Assembly: GCA_028869255.1 (NCBI GenBank)
Contig: CP110972.1
Location: 6,733,315 to 6,797,314 of the forward strand
Direction: 5' to 3'
DNA: 64,000 nucleotides
Source: Pseudomonas poae
GTDB lineage: Bacteria; Pseudomonadota; Gammaproteobacteria; Pseudomonadales; Pseudomonadaceae
The notes under the pieces were generated by a model. It did no database searches, was not told the DNA's origin, and saw nothing but the letters and a program-made list of their open reading frames with translations. Positions 37,849-48,197 of the stretch are shown one piece after another. Each line of letters begins with the position of its first letter. Positions within the stretch are counted from its first letter, which is position 1. The position numbers and the translations under genes are program-made.

Positions 37849-39255
37849 TTATTCGCCCGCAGCGCCCGAGGTATCGGCGGCACTGCGCTTGCGCTTGCTG
37901 GAGCTGCTGCGACGACGCTTCTTCGGCCCGGCACCTTCACCGTCGCCTTTGCTGCCGAGGTCGCGGATCATGTCGCGGCGCCCGCTGTCATTGGCATCCT
38001 GGTAGTCGGTCCACCATTCGCCCAGGCCGTCGGTCTGCTCACCGGCGCTTTCACGCAGCAGCAAGAAGTCGTAGCCGGCACGGAAGCGCGGGTTCTCCAG
38101 CAGCAGGTCGGCGCGTTTGCCGCTGCGGCGCGGCAGGCGCTCCTGCATGTCCCAGATCTCGCGGATCGGCAGGGTGAAGCGTTTTGGAATGGCAATGCGC
38201 TGGCACTGCTCGGCGATCAGCTCGTGCGCGGCTTCCTGCATGGCCGGAATCGGCGGCATGCCACGGTCTTGCAGGCGCAGTACGCGTTTGGGCAGGGCCG
38301 GCCACAACAGCGCGGCAAACAGGAACGCCGGGGTCACCGGTTTGTTCTGCTTGATGCGTAGGTCGGTGTTGATCAACGCTTCGCTGATCAGCGTGTGGGT
38401 GTACGTCGGGTTGTATTCCAACGCCTCGGCACTGGCCGGGAACAGCGGGTCGAACAGCTGCAGGTCGACGAGCATTTCGAAGGTGTCGGCGGCATACCCC
38501 GAAAGGAACAGCTTGAGCACTTCTTCGAACAGGCGCGCCGAGGGGATTTCCCGCAGCATTGGGGCCAGCTCGCGGATCGGCGCGGCGGTGTGCTTTTCGA
38601 TACCGAAGTTGAGCTTGGCGGCAAAACGCACGGCCCGCAGCATGCGCACCGGGTCTTCCTGGTAGCGCTGCGTCGGGTCGCCGATCAGGCGGATCAGGTT
38701 GTTGCGAATATCGTGTACGCCGTTGGCGTAATCGAGGATGCGCTCACTGACCGGGTCGTAATACAGGGCATTGATGGTGAAGTCGCGGCGCTGCGCGTCT
38801 TCTTCCAACGTGCCGTAAACGTTGTCGCGCAGGATGCGCCCGCTCTCGTTGCGGGAAGACTGGTTGGTGTCTTCCTCTTCATCGTTTTGCGGATGGCCGG
38901 CGCGGAAGGTCGCGACTTCAATGATTTCGCGACCAAAGTGGATATGCACCAGCTTGAAGCGACGGCCGATGATTCGCGCATTGCGAAACTCGGCGCGCAC
39001 CTGCTCCGGCGTGGCACTGGTGGCGACGTCGAAATCCTTGGGGGTGATATTGAGCAGCATGTCGCGTACGCAGCCGCCCACCAGATAAGCCTGGTAGCCG
39101 GCGTTCTGCAAACGTTCGACGATGTTCACTGCATAACGGCTGAACTGAGCGCGCTGCAATGAATGCTGATTGCTGTTAAGCACTTCAGGCGTGCTGCGAA
39201 TGTGTTGCGTACGACGCAAGGGGGAACGGAATGACTGGAACAACTTCTTCAGCAT
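37849..39255 (-). CDS. pcnB: Poly(A) polymerase I
   Basis: Adds 3' poly(A) tails that target RNAs for decay; nucleotidyltransferase class II fold related to CCA-adding enzymes. 468 residues from the chosen ATG. LVGGCVRDMLLNITPKDFDVATSATPEQV carries the GG and DxD catalytic motifs, followed by RRFKLVHIHFG and RRDFTINALYYDP. The C-terminus ends in a basic stretch (KKRRRSSSSKRKRS) typical of PcnB. An in-frame GTG at 39264 is an alternative start. Lies just downstream of crcZ. Confidence 0.95.
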   Translation of the reverse strand: MLKKLFQSFRSPLRRTQHIRSTPEVLNSNQHSLQRAQFSRYAVNIVERLQNAGYQAYLVGGCVRDMLLNITPKDFDVATSATPEQVRAEFRNARIIGRRFKLVHIHFGREIIEVATFRAGHPQNDEEEDTNQSSRNESGRILRDNVYGTLEEDAQRRDFTINALYYDPVSERILDYANGVHDIRNNLIRLIGDPTQRYQEDPVRMLRAVRFAAKLNFGIEKHTAAPIRELAPMLREIPSARLFEEVLKLFLSGYAADTFEMLVDLQLFDPLFPASAEALEYNPTYTHTLISEALINTDLRIKQNKPVTPAFLFAALLWPALPKRVLRLQDRGMPPIPAMQEAAHELIAEQCQRIAIPKRFTLPIREIWDMQERLPRRSGKRADLLLENPRFRAGYDFLLLRESAGEQTDGLGEWWTDYQDANDSGRRDMIRDLGSKGDGEGAGPKKRRRSSSSKRKRSAADTSGAAGE

Positions 39256-39394
39256 GGGATGCACTGTTTGAAGGAATGTTCGGCCATAACGAAGAATGAC
39301 CGCATGATGGGCGGGGATTCTAGCATTTAGTCGGGGGATGGTGTAGGAACAAGCTGCGGCCTTGCGCCATAAGCCTTAAAACGCCAAATGCCGG

Positions 39395-39760
39395 AAACTA
39401 CAAGGGGAGCCGAAGCTCCCCCAGAAGTAGTTGCGTGCTCTATTTTTATTATTGATTGCGGGCTTCTTGTTTTTGTTGATCGCCCTCGCCATGAAGCTTC
39501 ACCTTCATGACACTCCCAATCGGGAGCCAAGAGCAAACGGATTGCTTTGGTCGCTGTGTTGCTGATCTACGATCCAACCAGTTCAGGCTCTGCCTTAGGG
39601 CAGTTTTTGTTGTTCTCGGCCTGGTTGCGGGGCAAGCCCCAAATGCAACGCCTCTCCAAAAGAATCAGTTAGCTGCGCCTCCGCCGTGTTGTTTTTATTG
39701 TGCGTGAGTCGATTCGTCTTATTTTTATTGTCTTGTACAAAGCTTGTTATTGTTTTTGTA
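39395..39760 (-). ncRNA. crcZ: Small RNA CrcZ, antagonist of Hfq/Crc
   Basis: About 366 nt between cbrB and pcnB on the - strand, the location of crcZ in pseudomonads. It titrates Hfq/Crc from catabolic mRNAs, relieving catabolite repression. Evidence: a sigma-54 promoter ends 12 bp before the predicted start; at least six A-rich AAnAAnAA-type motifs lie along it (near 39744-39757, 39717-39732, 39688-39700, 39603-39616, 39463-39478, 39441-39457); and it ends with an intrinsic terminator, stem GGGGAGC/GCTCCCC with loop TTCG (39404-39421). No conserved reading frame occurs in this 686-bp gap. Ends are predicted to within a few bases. Confidence 0.88.
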
Positions 39761-39770
39761 CTAAGCATAT

Positions 39771-39787
39771 AGCAGGGTGCGTGCCAA
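39771..39787 (-). promoter_or_regulatory. Sigma-54 promoter of crcZ
   Basis: Read on the reverse strand: TTGGCAC-GCACC-CTGCT, with the GG and GC pairs ten bases apart, one base from consensus. Predicted start near 39760. Confidence 0.85.
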
Positions 39788-39844
39788 CTTTTGTGCCGCC
39801 CAGTAAAACCGGGGGTTTGGGGCGATTTCGGGTTTTTGAAGGGC

Positions 39845-39884
39845 AAAAAAAGCCGGGGCTTCGTTACCGTAAGCCCCGGCTTTT
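39845..39884 (-). terminator. Terminator after cbrB
   Basis: Stem AAAAGCCGGGGCTT / AAGCCCCGGCTTTT with a nine-base loop and further Us, separating cbrB from crcZ. Symmetrical enough to work in both directions. Confidence 0.85.
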
Positions 39885-39934
39885 GTTACGTGAAAAATCA
39901 GCGGTAACAGTTTTTTCACATCTGAGGGTGTTAC
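39863..39934 (-). promoter_or_regulatory. Candidate CbrB upstream activating sites
   Basis: Four GTTAC/GTAAC half-sites at 39863-39867, 39885-39889, 39904-39908 and 39930-39934, lying 76 to 150 bp upstream of the crcZ -24 element. CbrB is reported to recognise GTTAC/GTAAC-type sites upstream of crcZ (from memory); which of the four function is not determined. Confidence 0.55.
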
Positions 39935-39950
39935 CTGTGGGGGCACACCC

Positions 39951-41390
39951 TCAACTCTCGCTGGCGACCCCGGTCTTGCGCCGTGGAATGCCCAGGCGCT
40001 GGCGCCGTTCCCACAGGCATTTACGGCTCACGCCGAGCTTGCGTGCCAGTTCGGTCTCGGTCATGTGGTCCTGATGCTCAAGGACGAAGTGCTGGAAGTA
40101 GTCTTCCAGTGACAAATCCTCGGTTGGCTCATGGCTGGTAGTGCTACCGCCACCCTGTTGTGGGGCCAGGCCGATGAAGTCGTCATCCTCAAGGTCACTG
40201 AGCTCGATATCGATGCCCAGCAGCTCGGCGGAAATTTCCGGGCTCTCAGACAGAATCACCGCCCGTTCGACCGCATTCTCCAGCTCCCGCACGTTACCCG
40301 GCCACGAGTAATGCCGAATCGCCTGCTCGGCGTCCGGGGCGAACTTGAGGTCGGTGCGGTTGATGCGGGCGCTCTGGCGTTGCAGGAACGCTTGAGCAAT
40401 CTCATTCACGTCGGCGCCACGCTCACGCAGGGCCGGCAGCTTGAGAGCGATTACGTGCAGACGGTAATACAAGTCTTCACGGAATTGGCCGATCTTGGCC
40501 AGGCTCTTCAAGTCACGGTGGGTGGCCGCGATCAGGCGCACATCGACCTTCTGTGATTGCACCGAGCCCACGCGGCGAATTTCGCCTTCCTGTAGCACAC
40601 GCAGCAAGCGCGCCTGGGCTTCCAGGGGCAGCTCGCCGATTTCGTCGAGGAACAAGGTGCCGCCGTCCGCCGCTTCCACCAGGCCCGCACGCCCGGCGCT
40701 GGCGCCGGTAAACGCGCCTTTCTCGTGGCCGAACAGCTCGGACTCGATCAGGGATTCGGGGATCGCCGCGCAGTTCACCGAAATCATCGGCGCCTTGGCA
40801 CGCTTGGACAGGTTGTGCAGGGCGCGGGCCACCAGCTCTTTACCGGTACCCGACTCGCCCTGGATCAAGACATTGGAGTCGGTAGGCGCCACTTTGCGGA
40901 TCTTGCTGTACAGGTCCTGCATCGGTGGGCAGGAGCCGATGATGCCGATCTCGCCGTTGCTGTTGTCGACGCCCGGCTTTTCCGCACCGTTGGTCGCTTT
41001 GCCGGCGGGGCGCTGCTCGGCAGGCGCGCTGCTGGCCGACTGACGGTCACGCAGGATGCGCGCCACGGCCTGGAGCATTTCATCGTGGTCGAAAGGCTTG
41101 GCGATGTAGTCCACCGCGCCCATTTTCATGGAGTCCACCGCCGAGCGCAGGCTGGCGTAGCTGGTCATGATCAGCACCGGAGTGCCCTGGCCAAGCTTGA
41201 TCAACTCGGTGCCAGGCGCGCCCGGCAGGCGCAGGTCACTGACAATCAGGTCGAACGTGGGAATGCTGAATCGCTCCTGGGCTTCCTGCACCGAGCCGGC
41301 TTCGCTGACCTGGTACTGATTACGTTCAAGCAGGCGACGCAAGGCAGAGCGGATAATGGTTTCGTCTTCGACGATCAAAATGTGCGGCAT
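39951..41390 (-). CDS. cbrB: Sigma-54-dependent response regulator CbrB
   Basis: NtrC-family activator controlling carbon/nitrogen balance through crcZ. 479 residues. Receiver domain 1-115 with phospho-acceptor Asp52; AAA+ domain with Walker A GESGTGKE at 178-185 and the sigma-54 contact loop GAFTGA at 225-230; C-terminal Fis-type helix-turn-helix ([22 protein letters not shown]). 22 bp downstream of cbrA on the same strand. Intact. Confidence 0.97.
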   Translation of the reverse strand: MPHILIVEDETIIRSALRRLLERNQYQVSEAGSVQEAQERFSIPTFDLIVSDLRLPGAPGTELIKLGQGTPVLIMTSYASLRSAVDSMKMGAVDYIAKPFDHDEMLQAVARILRDRQSASSAPAEQRPAGKATNGAEKPGVDNSNGEIGIIGSCPPMQDLYSKIRKVAPTDSNVLIQGESGTGKELVARALHNLSKRAKAPMISVNCAAIPESLIESELFGHEKGAFTGASAGRAGLVEAADGGTLFLDEIGELPLEAQARLLRVLQEGEIRRVGSVQSQKVDVRLIAATHRDLKSLAKIGQFREDLYYRLHVIALKLPALRERGADVNEIAQAFLQRQSARINRTDLKFAPDAEQAIRHYSWPGNVRELENAVERAVILSESPEISAELLGIDIELSDLEDDDFIGLAPQQGGGSTTSHEPTEDLSLEDYFQHFVLEHQDHMTETELARKLGVSRKCLWERRQRLGIPRRKTGVASES

Positions 41391-41412
41391 TGATTCAATT
41401 CTCTCGACGGTC

Positions 41413-44360
41413 TCAGTTCACAGCGGACGTCGCTTCGACATGACGCGGCAAGGTCACCCGAATACGGGTGCCGCGTTGGCTTTCGGTGTCAGCCGGGCTG
41501 TCGATGGTGATTTGTCCATAATGCTCTTCAACGATGGAATAGACCAGTGCAAGGCCCAGACCGGTACCTTCACCTGGGTCCTTGGTGGTGAAGAAAGGTT
41601 CGAACAATCGATCCATGATGTTCTGTGGAATGCCGCTGCCTTCGTCTTCCACGATCAGGTCGACCGTGTGCTCGAAAGCCTCGCTCTTGACGCGTACCGC
41701 ACTGTGCGGCGGGGAAGCGTCGCGGGCGTTGGACAGCAGGTTGATCAGCACTTGGGCCAGGCGTTGTGAGTCGCCGTCGACCCAGTGGTCCGGGTCGCAC
41801 AAATTGAAGAACTGTACTTCGAAATTGCGCCGGTTCAGGGCCAGTAGCCCAATCGCATCCTGCGCCACCTCGGCCAGGCACACCGCTTCGTCCTGATTCT
41901 GATGGGCGCCGGCATGGGCGAAGCTCATCAGCGACTGCACGATGCGCGACACGCGCTTGGTCTGCTCAAGGATTTGCCCGCTGATTTCGGTGATTTCACC
42001 ATCCTCTTCGCGCTCCTCCCGCAGGTTCTGCGCGAGGCAGGCGATACCGGTGATCGGGTTGCCGATTTCATGCGCCACACCGGCCGCCAGCCGACCGATG
42101 CTCGCCAGGCGCTCGGAGTGCACCAGCTTGTCTTCGAGCATCTGGGTGTCGGTCAAATCCTCAACCAGCAGCACCAGGCCGCTGTTGCCGGGGGCCAGTG
42201 GCTCGTCGATTGCGGCTTTGTGCAGGTTGAGCCAGCGGGTCTGGCCGTCGAGGGCCAGGTGCTGCTTGTGCAAGTGTTCGTCGGGCAGGTTGATGAAACC
42301 TTGCAACAGTTCTTTCCATGGATCGCCGAGGGTATTCAGGCGCGAGCCGACCACGCGCTGCGCGGCGATGCCGGTCAGCTCCTCCATGGCCTTGTTCCAC
42401 ATCAGGATCTCCTGGTCCTTGGCCAGGGAGCACACGCCCATCGGCAGTTCCTGCAGGGTCTGGCGGTGGTAGCGGCGCAGCGCGTCAAGCTCGGCGGCCA
42501 GGCCGGTGAGGCGCGAGTGGTAGTCCTCCAGCCGGCTTTCGATGAAGTGGATGTCTTCGGTGACGTAATTTTCGCCGCCGGCCTTGTAGGGCAAAAAGGT
42601 TTCCACCATGTCCTGGGACACGCTGGGGCCCATCAGGCCCGACAGGTTGGCTTCAATCCGGTCGCGCAGACGGCGCAGCGCATAGGGGCGGCGCTCGTCA
42701 AACGGCAGGTACAGATCGCGCAGCGCCTGTTCGACTTCCTTCTGCGCCGCCTTGGCGCCCAGGGCTTGGCCAGTTGCGTGGCGAACTCCTGGGGCGAGGC
42801 TGCGTGCAGTTCGCGGCGTTGCGGGCGGCGCACGTTATCGACCGCGCAAGCCTCGGCGGCGCTGGTTTCTTCGGGGCTGGCGTTGGTGAACAGCGAGATC
42901 AGGGTGAACATCAGCACGTTGGCGGCCAGGGACGCAATCGCCGCCATGTGCCAGCTGGTGTCGTCCAGCACGTAGATCATGTTCAGCAGCGGGATGTAGA
43001 AGCCCTGCAGGTTGCCGACCAGCGGCAGCAGCATGGTCACGATCCACACCAGAATCCCGGCCAGCAGCCCGGCGATAAAGCCGCGCCGATTGGCCGTCGG
43101 CCAGTACAGTACCGACAGCACGCCCGGCAGGAACTGCAAGGTCGCCACAAACGCGACAATGCCCAGGTTGGCCAGGTCTTGCCCGGCGCCGAGCAGCAGG
43201 TAGAAGCCGTAGCCGGCCATGATGATCGCGACGATCAGGGCGCGGCGCGTCCATTTCAGCCAGCGGTAGATATTGCCTTCGGCGGGCGGCTGGTACAGCG
43301 GCAGCACCAAGTGGTTGAGCGCCATGCCCGAGAGTGCCAGGGTGGTGACAATGATCAACCCGCTGGCCGCCGACAACCCGCCGACGTAGGCCAGCAGGGC
43401 CAGCGCCGGGCTATTGGCGGCAATGCCGATGCCCAGGGTGAAATACTCGGGGTTGGTGGTGGCGCCCAGTTTCAGGCCGGCCCACAGGATCAGCGGCACC
43501 GCCAGGCTCATCAGCAGCAGGAACAGCGGCAAACCCCAACTGGCGCTGACCAGCGAGCGCGGGTTGAGGTTCTCGGTGAACGTCATGTGATACATGTGCG
43601 GCATCACGATGGCCGAGGCGAAAAACACCAGCAGCAGCGTGCGCCATGGGCCTTCCTGCAACGGCGTGTGCAGGGCGGCGAGGGCGGTCTGGTTTTGCAG
43701 CAGCCATAGCTCCAGCTGTTGCGGGCCGTCGAATACACCGTAAAGCGCATAGAGGCCGACGCCGCCGATGGCGATCAGCTTGATCACCGACTCAAAGGCA
43801 ATCGCAAACACCAGGCCTTCGTGCTTCTCGCGAGTGGCGATATGGCGGGAACCGAAGAAAATCGTGAACAGTGTGATCAGCGCGCAAAAGGCCAGGGCCA
43901 CGCGGTGTTGCACCGGCTCGCGGGTCAGGATGCTGATGGAGTCGGCCACGGCCTGGATTTGCAGGGCCAGCAAGGGCAGCACGCCGATCAGCATGAAAAT
44001 CGTGGTCAGTGCGCCGGCCCAGGTGCTGCGAAAGCGGAACGCAAACAGGTCGGCCAGGGACGACAGCTGATAGGTGCGGGTGATTTTCAGGATCGGATAC
44101 AGCAACACCGGTGCCAGCAGGAAGGCGCCGGAGACCCCGAGGTAGCTGGACAGAAAGCCATAACCGTACTGGTAGGCCAGGCCCACCGTGCCGTAAAACG
44201 CCCAGGCGCTGGCGTACACGCCAAGGGACAAGGTGTAGGTCAGCGGATGGCGAATGATCGCCCGCGGAATCATTCCGCGCTCACTGATCCAGGCGACGCC
44301 GAACAAGGCCGCCAGGTAGGCGGCGCTGATCAGCAGCATCTGGGTGAGGCTAAAGCTCAT
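41413..44360 (-). pseudogene. cbrA: Sensor histidine kinase CbrA with transporter-like sensor domain, frameshifted by one base
   Basis: Membrane sensor partner of CbrB. The N-terminal part (from ATG 44360, MSFSLTQMLLISAAYLA) is a multi-helix SLC5/Na+-solute-symporter domain; the C-terminal part has PAS, His-kinase (GVAHEIGNPITGI) and ATPase (LLSNARDASP, DEGSGI, GTGLGLALVYSIVEEH) domains. The two lie in different frames: the join is near 42765, where the + strand reads GGGCTTGG instead of the expected GGGCCTTGG. Restoring one base gives 982 residues, the usual CbrA size, and a continuous linker (ALGAKAAQKEVEQALRDLYL). A frame internal to the kinase half begins at 42633. Assembly error is likely. 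Confidence 0.88.
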
Positions 44361-44526
44361 CGGCATCTTTTTGGCTCTGCAGGATGAAGGTCACGACGAT
44401 CAGGATCAGCCATAGCAGATAAGGGCGGTACCAGGCGCCCGTGGCGTCGATCCACCAATCCATGATGGCGGGGGAAAACAGGTAGATCCCGACGACCAGC
44501 AGCAGGACCAATCGATAGATGTACAT
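44350..44526 (-). CDS. cbrX: Small membrane protein CbrX
   Basis: 58 residues, MYIYRLVLLLVVGIYLFSPA onward, with two hydrophobic stretches (about 4-20 and 33-50) and a charged C-terminus QSQKDADEL. AGAGG lies five bases before the ATG. Its 3' end overlaps the start of cbrA by 11 bases, so the two are probably translationally coupled; a gene in this position is called cbrX in P. putida, as I recall. Molecular role unknown. Confidence 0.75.
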   Translation of the reverse strand: MYIYRLVLLLVVGIYLFSPAIMDWWIDATGAWYRPYLLWLILIVVTFILQSQKDADEL

Positions 44527-44588
44527 GTTGGCCTCTGTGTAAAAACGTGCGGCGATGGTAACGGATGGCTGGCAAGCTGCAAGCGCCT

Positions 44589-45476
44589 TCAGCTCAATTG
44601 CGCTTCGGCCAGCGTGAGAGTGCGCGGGATAAGGCCGGCATCCCACTGCGCAATGCCCCAATCCAGCAGTTCCCGTGGGCTGGCGTAGAGCAGTTCGTTG
44701 CCGGGTTGCTGGCCGAGGGCGCGCAATGCTCTTAACAGCAAAGGCGTGGCCTGGTCGGGTGTCAACGGCGGCGAGCGGTAGGTTTTGCCCAACTTGTTAC
44801 CGTCCGGCTGAATGATCAGGGGCACATGCAGGTAGCGCGGTTGGCGCAGGCCCAGCAACTCTTGCAGATACAGTTGGCGCGGCGTGGAGTCCAGCAGGTC
44901 GGCGCCACGTACGATATCAGTCACCCCTTGCCAGGCGTCGTCGAGCACCACGGCCAGTTGGTAGGCATACAGGCCGTCGCGGCGGCGGATGATGAAATCG
45001 CCTACATCGCGGCCCAGGTGCTGTCGGAATTCGCCCTGTACGCGGTCGGTAAAGTGGTACTCCAGCTCCGGGACGCGCAAACGAATGGCCGCATCTTGCT
45101 GCGCGTGACCGGCATTGCGGCACAGCCCCGGGTAAATCCCGTGGTAGGGCTCCAGCTGTTTGCGCGAACAAGTGCAGGCGTAAGCCAGGCCGTGGTTGAA
45201 CATGTCGTTCAGCACCTTGGCGTAGGCATCATGCCGTTCGCTTTGTAGGACCCGTTCACCGTCCCATTCAAAACCGTAGCTTTCCAGGGCGTGCAGGATC
45301 GCCGCCTGGGCGCCGGGCTCTTCACGGGGTGGATCGAGGTCTTCCATGCGCATCAGCCAGCGGCCGTGGTTGGCGCGGGCATCGAGGTAGGAGGCGAGGG
45401 CGGCGACCAGCGAGCCGAAGTGCAAATGGCCGCTGGGCGTGGGGGCGAAACGCCCGATATAGGTAGAGGCTGTCAT
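44589..45476 (-). CDS. gluQ: Glutamyl-Q tRNA(Asp) synthetase
   Basis: Attaches glutamate to queuosine at position 34 of tRNA-Asp. 295 residues: a GluRS catalytic domain without the anticodon-binding domain. Motifs: FAPTPSGHLHFGSLVAALASYLDAR (HIGH-like), RMEDLDPPRE, the zinc-binding Cys cluster (YACTCSRKQL...GLCRNAGH), and the KMSKS-like DGNKLGKTYRS. Follows dksA as in E. coli. Confidence 0.95.
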   Translation of the reverse strand: MTASTYIGRFAPTPSGHLHFGSLVAALASYLDARANHGRWLMRMEDLDPPREEPGAQAAILHALESYGFEWDGERVLQSERHDAYAKVLNDMFNHGLAYACTCSRKQLEPYHGIYPGLCRNAGHAQQDAAIRLRVPELEYHFTDRVQGEFRQHLGRDVGDFIIRRRDGLYAYQLAVVLDDAWQGVTDIVRGADLLDSTPRQLYLQELLGLRQPRYLHVPLIIQPDGNKLGKTYRSPPLTPDQATPLLLRALRALGQQPGNELLYASPRELLDWGIAQWDAGLIPRTLTLAEAQLS

Positions 45477-45513
45477 GGGCCGGATACTACTGGAAAATCG
45501 CTAAACGCCAGAA

Positions 45514-45542
45514 ACAAAAATGGGGCGTTTGCACGCCCCATT
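45514..45542 (-). terminator. Terminator after dksA
   Basis: Reverse-strand stem ATGGGGCGT/ACGCCCCAT with loop GCAA and a TTTT tail, 17 bp after the dksA stop. gluQ downstream therefore depends on read-through or its own promoter. Confidence 0.85.
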
Positions 45543-45558
45543 CGTTCAGCTCGGCAGA

Positions 45559-45993
45559 TTATTTGCCGACCTGTTTTTCCTTGATTTCGGCCAAGGTCTT
45601 GCAGTCTACGCAGAGGTCCGCGGTTGGGCGGGCTTCCAGGCGGCGAATACCGATCTCGACGCCGCAGGATTCGCACCAGCCGTATTCTTCGTCTTCGATC
45701 AGTTGCAGCGTCTTGTCGATCTTCTTGATCAGCTTGCGCTCGCGATCGCGGGCGCGCAGTTCGAGGGCGAATTCCTCTTCCTGGCTCGCACGGTCGGCCG
45801 GGTCCGGGAAGTTGGCTGCTTCGTCCTTCATATGGTCAACCGTGCGGTCGACTTCCTGCATCAAGTCCTGCTTCCACTGCTTCAGGATTTTGGAGAAGTG
45901 CTCGCGCATGGGCTTGCCCATGTATTCCTCACCCTTCGATTCGACGTAGGGTTGGAAGCCGCTGATGCTCTGTTGCTTTGCTTGGGTGGACAT
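45559..45993 (-). CDS. dksA: RNA polymerase-binding transcription factor DksA
   Basis: ppGpp cofactor acting through the polymerase secondary channel. 144 residues: coiled coil (about 30-110) with the acidic tip DPADRASQEEE, then a four-Cys zinc finger CESCGVEIGIRRLEARP...CVDC. Start at ATG 45993 after GAGGCGG; the GTG at 46011 overlaps that site. The upstream 318-bp gap to the divergent aminotransferase must hold its promoter. Confidence 0.97.
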   Translation of the reverse strand: MSTQAKQQSISGFQPYVESKGEEYMGKPMREHFSKILKQWKQDLMQEVDRTVDHMKDEAANFPDPADRASQEEEFALELRARDRERKLIKKIDKTLQLIEDEEYGWCESCGVEIGIRRLEARPTADLCVDCKTLAEIKEKQVGK

Positions 45994-46311
45994 GAATAGA
46001 CCGCCTCTCACTCTTCTAATCCATTGCGCAGGATTGCAACGTCACCGACACCTGCCGGCCCTGCGGCTGCAAGCGGGCGAACTTACCAGATAGATTCAGG
46101 GTGCGCCACTCCCGGTTGTCGAGGCCCGTCGCGTACGGGTTGCAAAGTGCAGTAGCCCGTCGTTGCTGGGTATGTAACGTCTCGAATGTTGATTTTAGTC
46201 GTTTTACACGCGCTTGCCGGGCTGCCGAGGCAGCCGAGCAGGCAATAGAACATGTTTTAACGCGAGGGTTCGGTAGAATCCTGATTTTGTCCTCACCGTT
46301 AAGGAAGGCTA
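45994..46311 (+). promoter_or_regulatory. Divergent gap between dksA and the aminotransferase gene
   Basis: 318 bp without a plausible gene. It contains a perfect seven-bp palindrome GGCTGCC-GA-GGCAGCC (46220-46235) and a TAGAAT that could be a -10 box near 46273-46278 for the rightward gene. I could not assign the dksA promoter. Confidence 0.3.
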
Positions 46312-47484
46312 ATGGCTCAGCCCTACAGTGCGCGCAGTCGCGCCATCGAACCTTTTCACGTCATGGCGTTGCTGGCGCGAGCCAACGAGCTGCAAGCGGC
46401 CGGCCATGATGTGATCCACCTGGAAATCGGCGAGCCGGATTTCACCACCGCCGAGCCGATCATCCAGGCCGGCCAGGCCGCGCTGGCCAATGGCAAGACG
46501 CGCTACACCGCCGCCCGTGGGTTGCCCGAGCTGCGTGAAGCCATCAGCGGTTTTTACCAGCAGCGCTACGGCCTGAGCGTGGATCCCGAGCGCATTCTGA
46601 TCACGCCGGGTGGCTCTGGGGCCCTGTTGCTGGCGAGCAGCCTGTTGGTTGATCCGGGCAAACATTGGTTATTGGCGGACCCGGGCTATCCGTGCAACCG
46701 GCATTTCCTGCGCCTGGTGGAGGGTGCGGCGCAACTGGTGCCGGTCGGCCCCGAGGTGCGCTACCAACTGACCGCTGATCTGGTCGCCAGGCACTGGGAC
46801 CAGGACAGTGTGGGCGCGCTCGTCGCATCGCCGGCCAATCCGACCGGTACCATCCTCACGCGGGATGAACTGGCCGGGCTGTCCAGCGCCATCAAGGCAC
46901 GTAACGGCCATTTGGTGGTGGACGAGATTTACCACGGCCTCACCTACGGCACCGATGCCGCCAGCGTGCTGGAAGTGGATGACGAGGCATTCGTCCTAAA
47001 TAGTTTTTCGAAGTATTTCGGCATGACCGGCTGGCGCCTCGGTTGGCTGGTGGCGCCACCTGCGGCGGTGGGCGAGCTGGAGAAACTGGCGCAAAACCTC
47101 TACATCAGCGCGCCGAGCATGGCTCAACATGCGGCATTGGCGTGTTTCACCCCGCAAACCCTGAGCATTCTGGAAGAGCGCCGCGCCGAATTTGGTCGCC
47201 GCCGTGATTTCCTGTTACCGGCCCTGCGCGAGTTAGGGTTCGGCATCGCTGTCGAACCGGAAGGGGCGTTCTACTTGTATGCCGATATCAGCGCGTTCGG
47301 CGGTGATGCCTTCGCGTTCTGTAGGCATTTCCTGGAAACCGAACATGTAGCCTTTACGCCTGGGCTGGATTTCGGCCGCTACCAAGCCGGCCACCATGTA
47401 CGGTTTGCCTACACGCAAAACCTCGATCGGCTACAGGAAGCGGTGGAACGGATCGCGCGTGGCTTGCGGAGCTGGCAAGGCTGA
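46312..47484 (+). CDS. Class I/II PLP-dependent aminotransferase
   Basis: 390 residues, fold type I. The PLP lysine is Lys234 in [33 protein letters not shown] and a C-terminal Arg (HHVRFAY) that would bind the substrate carboxylate are intact. Close to aspartate/alanine-type aminotransferases of subgroup I-gamma; substrate not assignable from sequence. AAGGAAGG lies just before the ATG. The stop overlaps the sfsA start (TGATG). Confidence 0.9.
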   Translation: MAQPYSARSRAIEPFHVMALLARANELQAAGHDVIHLEIGEPDFTTAEPIIQAGQAALANGKTRYTAARGLPELREAISGFYQQRYGLSVDPERILITPGGSGALLLASSLLVDPGKHWLLADPGYPCNRHFLRLVEGAAQLVPVGPEVRYQLTADLVARHWDQDSVGALVASPANPTGTILTRDELAGLSSAIKARNGHLVVDEIYHGLTYGTDAASVLEVDDEAFVLNSFSKYFGMTGWRLGWLVAPPAAVGELEKLAQNLYISAPSMAQHAALACFTPQTLSILEERRAEFGRRRDFLLPALRELGFGIAVEPEGAFYLYADISAFGGDAFAFCRHFLETEHVAFTPGLDFGRYQAGHHVRFAYTQNLDRLQEAVERIARGLRSWQG

Positions 47485-48197
47485 TGCGTTTTTATCCTCC
47501 CCTCGAAGAAGCGCGCTTGATCCGCCGCTACAAGCGTTTTCTCACCGATATCGAAACCGTTACCGGCGAGTTGCTCACCATTCACTGCCCGAACACCGGC
47601 TCGATGCTCAATTGCATGGTCGAAGGCGGGCAAGTCTGGTTCAGCCGTTCCACGGACCCCAAGCGCAAGCTGCCGGGCACCTGGGAGATCGCCGAGACGC
47701 CTCAGGGGCGGTTGGCCTGCGTCAACACCGCTCGCGCCAATCAGTTAATTGAGGAAGCCTTGCGCGCCGGGGTGATCACCGAGCTCAACGGCTTTACCGG
47801 GTTGAAACGCGAGGTGCCTTATGGGCAGGAAAAAAGCCGCATTGATTTCCGTCTGGATTACCCCGATGGCGCGGCTTATGTCGAAGTCAAAAGCGTCACG
47901 CTGGGATTTGATGGCACCCGTGTGGCTGCCTTCCCCGATGCAGTGACTCAGCGCGGCGCCAAGCATTTACGCGAACTCGCGCACCTGGCCCGGAGCGGGG
48001 TGCGGGCGGTGCAGCTGTATTGCGTCAATCTGTCGGGCATTGAAGCGGTGCGACCTGCCGTGGAGATCGACGCCGGTTACGCCGCCGCCCTGCGCGAGGC
48101 CAAGGCGGCCGGGGTTGAGGTGTTGGCGTATGGGGTGAAGGTCACACCGGAAGAAATCTACGTGGACCGCCGACTCGAGGTACTGCTCGGGGACTAG
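47484..48197 (+). CDS. sfsA: SfsA family DNA/RNA nuclease-like protein
   Basis: 237 residues, with an N-terminal OB-like and a nuclease-like domain. Family signatures: [27 protein letters not shown] (the ExK pair of a nuclease site) and [16 protein letters not shown]. Named in E. coli for enhancing maltose gene expression; its true role is unclear. Overlaps the preceding stop by one base. Often adjacent to dksA in gammaproteobacteria. Confidence 0.95.
   Translation: MRFYPPLEEARLIRRYKRFLTDIETVTGELLTIHCPNTGSMLNCMVEGGQVWFSRSTDPKRKLPGTWEIAETPQGRLACVNTARANQLIEEALRAGVITELNGFTGLKREVPYGQEKSRIDFRLDYPDGAAYVEVKSVTLGFDGTRVAAFPDAVTQRGAKHLRELAHLARSGVRAVQLYCVNLSGIEAVRPAVEIDAGYAAALREAKAAGVEVLAYGVKVTPEEIYVDRRLEVLLGD

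Noticed and set aside
39265..39950. Protein-coding gene between cbrB and pcnB
   Set aside because: Frames here are short and without ribosome sites; the region is explained by the CrcZ RNA and its control elements.
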